Origin: CAYVUV01 sp964455095
GTDB lineage: Bacteria > Desulfobacterota > Binatia > HRBIN30 > CADEER01
Assembly (NCBI GenBank): GCA_964455095.1
Contig: CAYVUV010000114.1
Location: 1 to 64,000, forward strand
Direction of reading: 5' to 3'
DNA: 64,000 nucleotides
Shown: in pieces, positions 61,788 through 64,000 of the stretch
Layout of the letters: each line of letters opens with the position of its first letter
Numbering within the stretch: the stretch's first letter is position 1
Program-made: the position numbers and the translations under genes
Notes under the pieces: generated by a model
The model's input: only the letters and a program-made list of their open reading frames with translations
Database searches by the model: none
Told to the model about the DNA's origin: nothing

Positions 61788-64000
61788 CCGCCGCTCCCCG
61801 CGGCGCCCACGACATGATCCGTCAGGCGGCCGCTGAGCCGCTCCCGGCTGCGCAGGCGGGCGGCATCGACGAGCATCCTGCCCGCCCAGCGGTAGACGTT
61901 GAACTCCGCGAGGAACGCGCGCATGGCCCGCATGCGGTCGCGCTGCTCCTCGGGCGACATCGCCAGCGCGGTCGCCAGCGCGGCGCTGGCTTCTTCCAGG
62001 TCGTAGGGGTTGACGATCAGTGCCTCGGTCAGCTCGCGGGCGGCGCCCGTGAACTGGCTCAACACCAGCACTCCGTGCTCGTCGTCGCGCGCCGCGACGA
62101 ACTCCTTTGCGACCAGGTTCATGCCGTCGTGCAGGCTGCTCACGTAGCAGACGTCGGCGGCGCGAAAGTAGCGAAACACCTCGGGCGGCTCGTGGTGCGC
62201 GTGCCGCAGGATGATGGGCCGGTAGGCCCCGTCGGCGAATCGTTCGTTGATGCGCGCGGCGAGTCGCTCCACGCTGTCGCCAAGTTGGCGGTAGCGCTCG
62301 ATGGCGGTGCGGCTCGGCGCGGCCAGCTCGACGAAGACAAAGCGCCCGCGGTAGGCGGGGTAGCGATCGAGGAGGCACTCGACCGCCAGCAACCGCTCCT
62401 CGAGCCCCTTGGTGTAATCGAGCCGGTCGACGCCGACGCCGAGGCAGATGTCGGCCGGCAAGCCGAGCTCAGCCAGAACACCGGCGCGACATTCCTCCAC
62501 CGACGGGGCGGCGTTCAGCCAGCGATTGGGCCACTCGAGCGAGATCGGATAGGGACGCACCAGGGTGCTGTGTCCCTGTTGCACCACAGCGTGGTGCTCG
62601 CGGTCGATGCGCGCTTCGAGGAATCGGTCGGCCGAGTCGACGAAGTTGTTGCAGTCGAACTGGGTATGGAAGCCGAGAATGTCGGCGCCGAGCATTCCTT
62701 CGAGAATCTGCTTGCGCCAGGGACAGATGCCGAAGCGCTGCGAATTGGGCCAGGGGATGTGCCAGAACATGATCACCGTGGCGTGCGGCAGCCGCTCGCG
62801 AATCATGCGCGGCGCCAGGGCGAAGTGGTAGTCCTGCACCAGCACGATCGGATCCTCCGAGTCCACCTCTTCGCGAACGGCCTCGGCGAACCGCTCGTTC
62901 ACGGCCCGGTAGCACCGCCAGTCGTCGCTGCGGAAGACGGGCCGCGCGTGGGCGATATGACACAGGGGCCACAGCCCCTCGTTTGCGAAACCATAGTAGT
63001 AGCCGTTCTCCTCTTCGCGCGAGAGCCACACGCGCCGGATCTGGTACGACGCTTCGCCGGGCGGCACGCCGACGCGGTCGTGCGCATCGACGACATCGCG
63101 ATCCGCCGAGCCGCTGCCATGAGCGATCCACACGCCCGAGCACGCCCGCACCACCGGCTCGAGCGCCGTGACCAAACCGCTGGCCGGGCGGCGGACGACG
63201 ATCGTGCCGTCGGCGAGACGCTCGTGAATGAACGGTTCGCGATTGGCGAGAATGACGACCTTCTCGCCTTCGAGATGGCGATTCAAGACGTGTTTGACGC
63301 GCTCGGGCGTCCAGGCCCCGCCGTCGGCACCACTGGCGCGCTCCGAGACGATCCGTTCGACGAGCTCGCGGACGTCGCGCAGGATCGGTTGGAACTCGGG
63401 TCGTTGCGCGCCGCCGTGCAGGACCTCGTGCACCGCGCGGCTCCAGCCGCGCCAAAACAGTCGCGCCGCGATCAACGTGATCGCGGAGGCGGCGGCCGCG
63501 AGAATGCCGAAGGCGAGGAGCAGCAGCAGCTGCGTCTCGCTCTCACGGCGCTCGACGAAGCTGAGATCGTGCACGAGGACCACGAAGCCGACGGTGCCGC
63601 CGTCATCGGTGACGGGAATGGCGCTCACGTGCACACTGCCGCCGCGCAGCCGCTCGACGCTCTTCCAGGGCATCCACGGGGCTCGAGTCGTGTCGCCGGC
63701 GGGCGCTACCCGCGCGAGGAGATCGCCACACGCATAGCGCTCGGGATACTCCGCCGTGCGCGTCAGCAGGGTGCCGTCGGCCGCGCAGGCCGCCAAACCC
63801 ATGATGCGCTCGTCCTGCGCGATCTCGGACAGCAGGCCGCGCAGCGCCTGCCGCTCCGTCTTGTGCCAGTGCGCCAGCAGCGTCTGCCGCGCGCCACTGA
63901 CGGCGAGCTGCGCCCGCAGGGCGGTGTCGCGCTCGAACCACGCCCGCAGGGTCTCGCGGGCGACGATCGAGGCGAGCCATGTCACCAGCGCGAGACCGAG
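61784..64000 (-). CDS. otsA: membrane-anchored sensor-trehalose-6-phosphate synthase (5' end outside window)
   Basis: 738 residues are visible and the frame runs off the right edge. The visible N-terminal ~160 residues look like a membrane-flanked extracytoplasmic domain: hydrophobic LGLALVTWLASIVARET at the edge, a Cys/Gly-containing sensor-like region (LRGGSVHVSAIPVTDDGGTVGFVVLVHDLSF) and a second membrane helix LLLLLAFGILAAAASAITLI. Residues ~235-710 form GT20: VVILANREPF, DYHFALAPRMIRERLP, FWHIPWP, GVDRLDYTKGL, SLHDGMNLVAKEF and LSQFTGAA. It joins UDP-glucose to glucose-6-phosphate. Sensor fusion suggests osmotic or envelope control of trehalose synthesis. Confidence 0.9.
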   Translation of the reverse strand, partial: LGLALVTWLASIVARETLRAWFERDTALRAQLAVSGARQTLLAHWHKTERQALRGLLSEIAQDERIMGLAACAADGTLLTRTAEYPERYACGDLLARVAPAGDTTRAPWMPWKSVERLRGGSVHVSAIPVTDDGGTVGFVVLVHDLSFVERRESETQLLLLLAFGILAAAASAITLIAARLFWRGWSRAVHEVLHGGAQRPEFQPILRDVRELVERIVSERASGADGGAWTPERVKHVLNRHLEGEKVVILANREPFIHERLADGTIVVRRPASGLVTALEPVVRACSGVWIAHGSGSADRDVVDAHDRVGVPPGEASYQIRRVWLSREEENGYYYGFANEGLWPLCHIAHARPVFRSDDWRCYRAVNERFAEAVREEVDSEDPIVLVQDYHFALAPRMIRERLPHATVIMFWHIPWPNSQRFGICPWRKQILEGMLGADILGFHTQFDCNNFVDSADRFLEARIDREHHAVVQQGHSTLVRPYPISLEWPNRWLNAAPSVEECRAGVLAELGLPADICLGVGVDRLDYTKGLEERLLAVECLLDRYPAYRGRFVFVELAAPSRTAIERYRQLGDSVERLAARINERFADGAYRPIILRHAHHEPPEVFRYFRAADVCYVSSLHDGMNLVAKEFVAARDDEHGVLVLSQFTGAARELTEALIVNPYDLEEASAALATALAMSPEEQRDRMRAMRAFLAEFNVYRWAGRMLVDAARLRSRERLSGRLTDHVVGAAGSGG

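Overview
The window is a high-GC, gene-dense stretch of bacterial chromosome with no rRNA, prophage, insertion sequence or CRISPR array. The mix of genes (acyl-CoA dehydrogenase, SCP-x-like thiolase with its DUF35 partner, two P450s, an F420-type luciferase-like oxidoreductase, phytanoyl-CoA dioxygenase, many SDR and SnoaL-like proteins, FG-GAP/dockerin secreted proteins, Pro/Thr linkers) suggests an uncultured deltaproteobacterial or Binatota-like lineage. That placement is an inference from gene content; there is no phylogenetic marker to settle it.

Layout. 1-9.4 kb: end of a DksA/TraR gene, acyl-CoA dehydrogenase, tRNA-Ala(CGC), two secreted beta-helix proteins, the DUF35-thiolase pair, an SDR and PpnP. 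9.6-12.1 kb: two secreted proteins and a thioesterase-like protein. 12.1-16.7 kb: a GTAC-rich inverted repeat, a P450-LLM pair, a DEAD-box helicase and a DUF1232 protein. 16.9-25.3 kb: two tandem secreted paralogues, a putative 2OG-Fe(II) oxygenase with an unknown partner divergent from a second P450, a YpfJ-type zinc peptidase, PhyH and an SUI1 protein. 25.3-36.5 kb: hybrid sensor kinase, glutathione reductase, a truncated cyclase/ATPase, an Ogt-AlkA fusion, an amidohydrolase and the PLP operon (MocR regulator, pdxS, pdxT) behind an operator-like array. 36.5-43.4 kb: a Cys-repeat secreted protein, a BON-domain lipoprotein with TGA where the lipobox cysteine should be, an SDR-SnoaL-methyltransferase operon, an alpha/beta hydrolase and an aquaporin. 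43.4-51.5 kb: a GT39 protein, two FG-GAP/dockerin proteins and a dihaem cytochrome c peroxidase. 51.6-56.4 kb: a branched-chain amino-acid-type ABC transporter. 56.5-64 kb: a tightly overlapping six-gene operon headed by a membrane-anchored trehalose-6-phosphate synthase.

Functional themes are lipid, sterol or terpenoid-like oxidation, secretion of adhesive or repeat proteins, PLP and trehalose metabolism, and DNA alkylation repair. Dispersed palindromic elements recur. Three copies of a ~165-bp unit carry hairpin ends and inverted GGTGAGGGGGATT tracts; one splits the liv operon and another supplies the start codon of an FG-GAP gene. The most striking single observation is the in-frame TGA at 38074-38076, exactly at the lipobox cysteine position of an otherwise intact BON lipoprotein gene with a good ribosome binding site.
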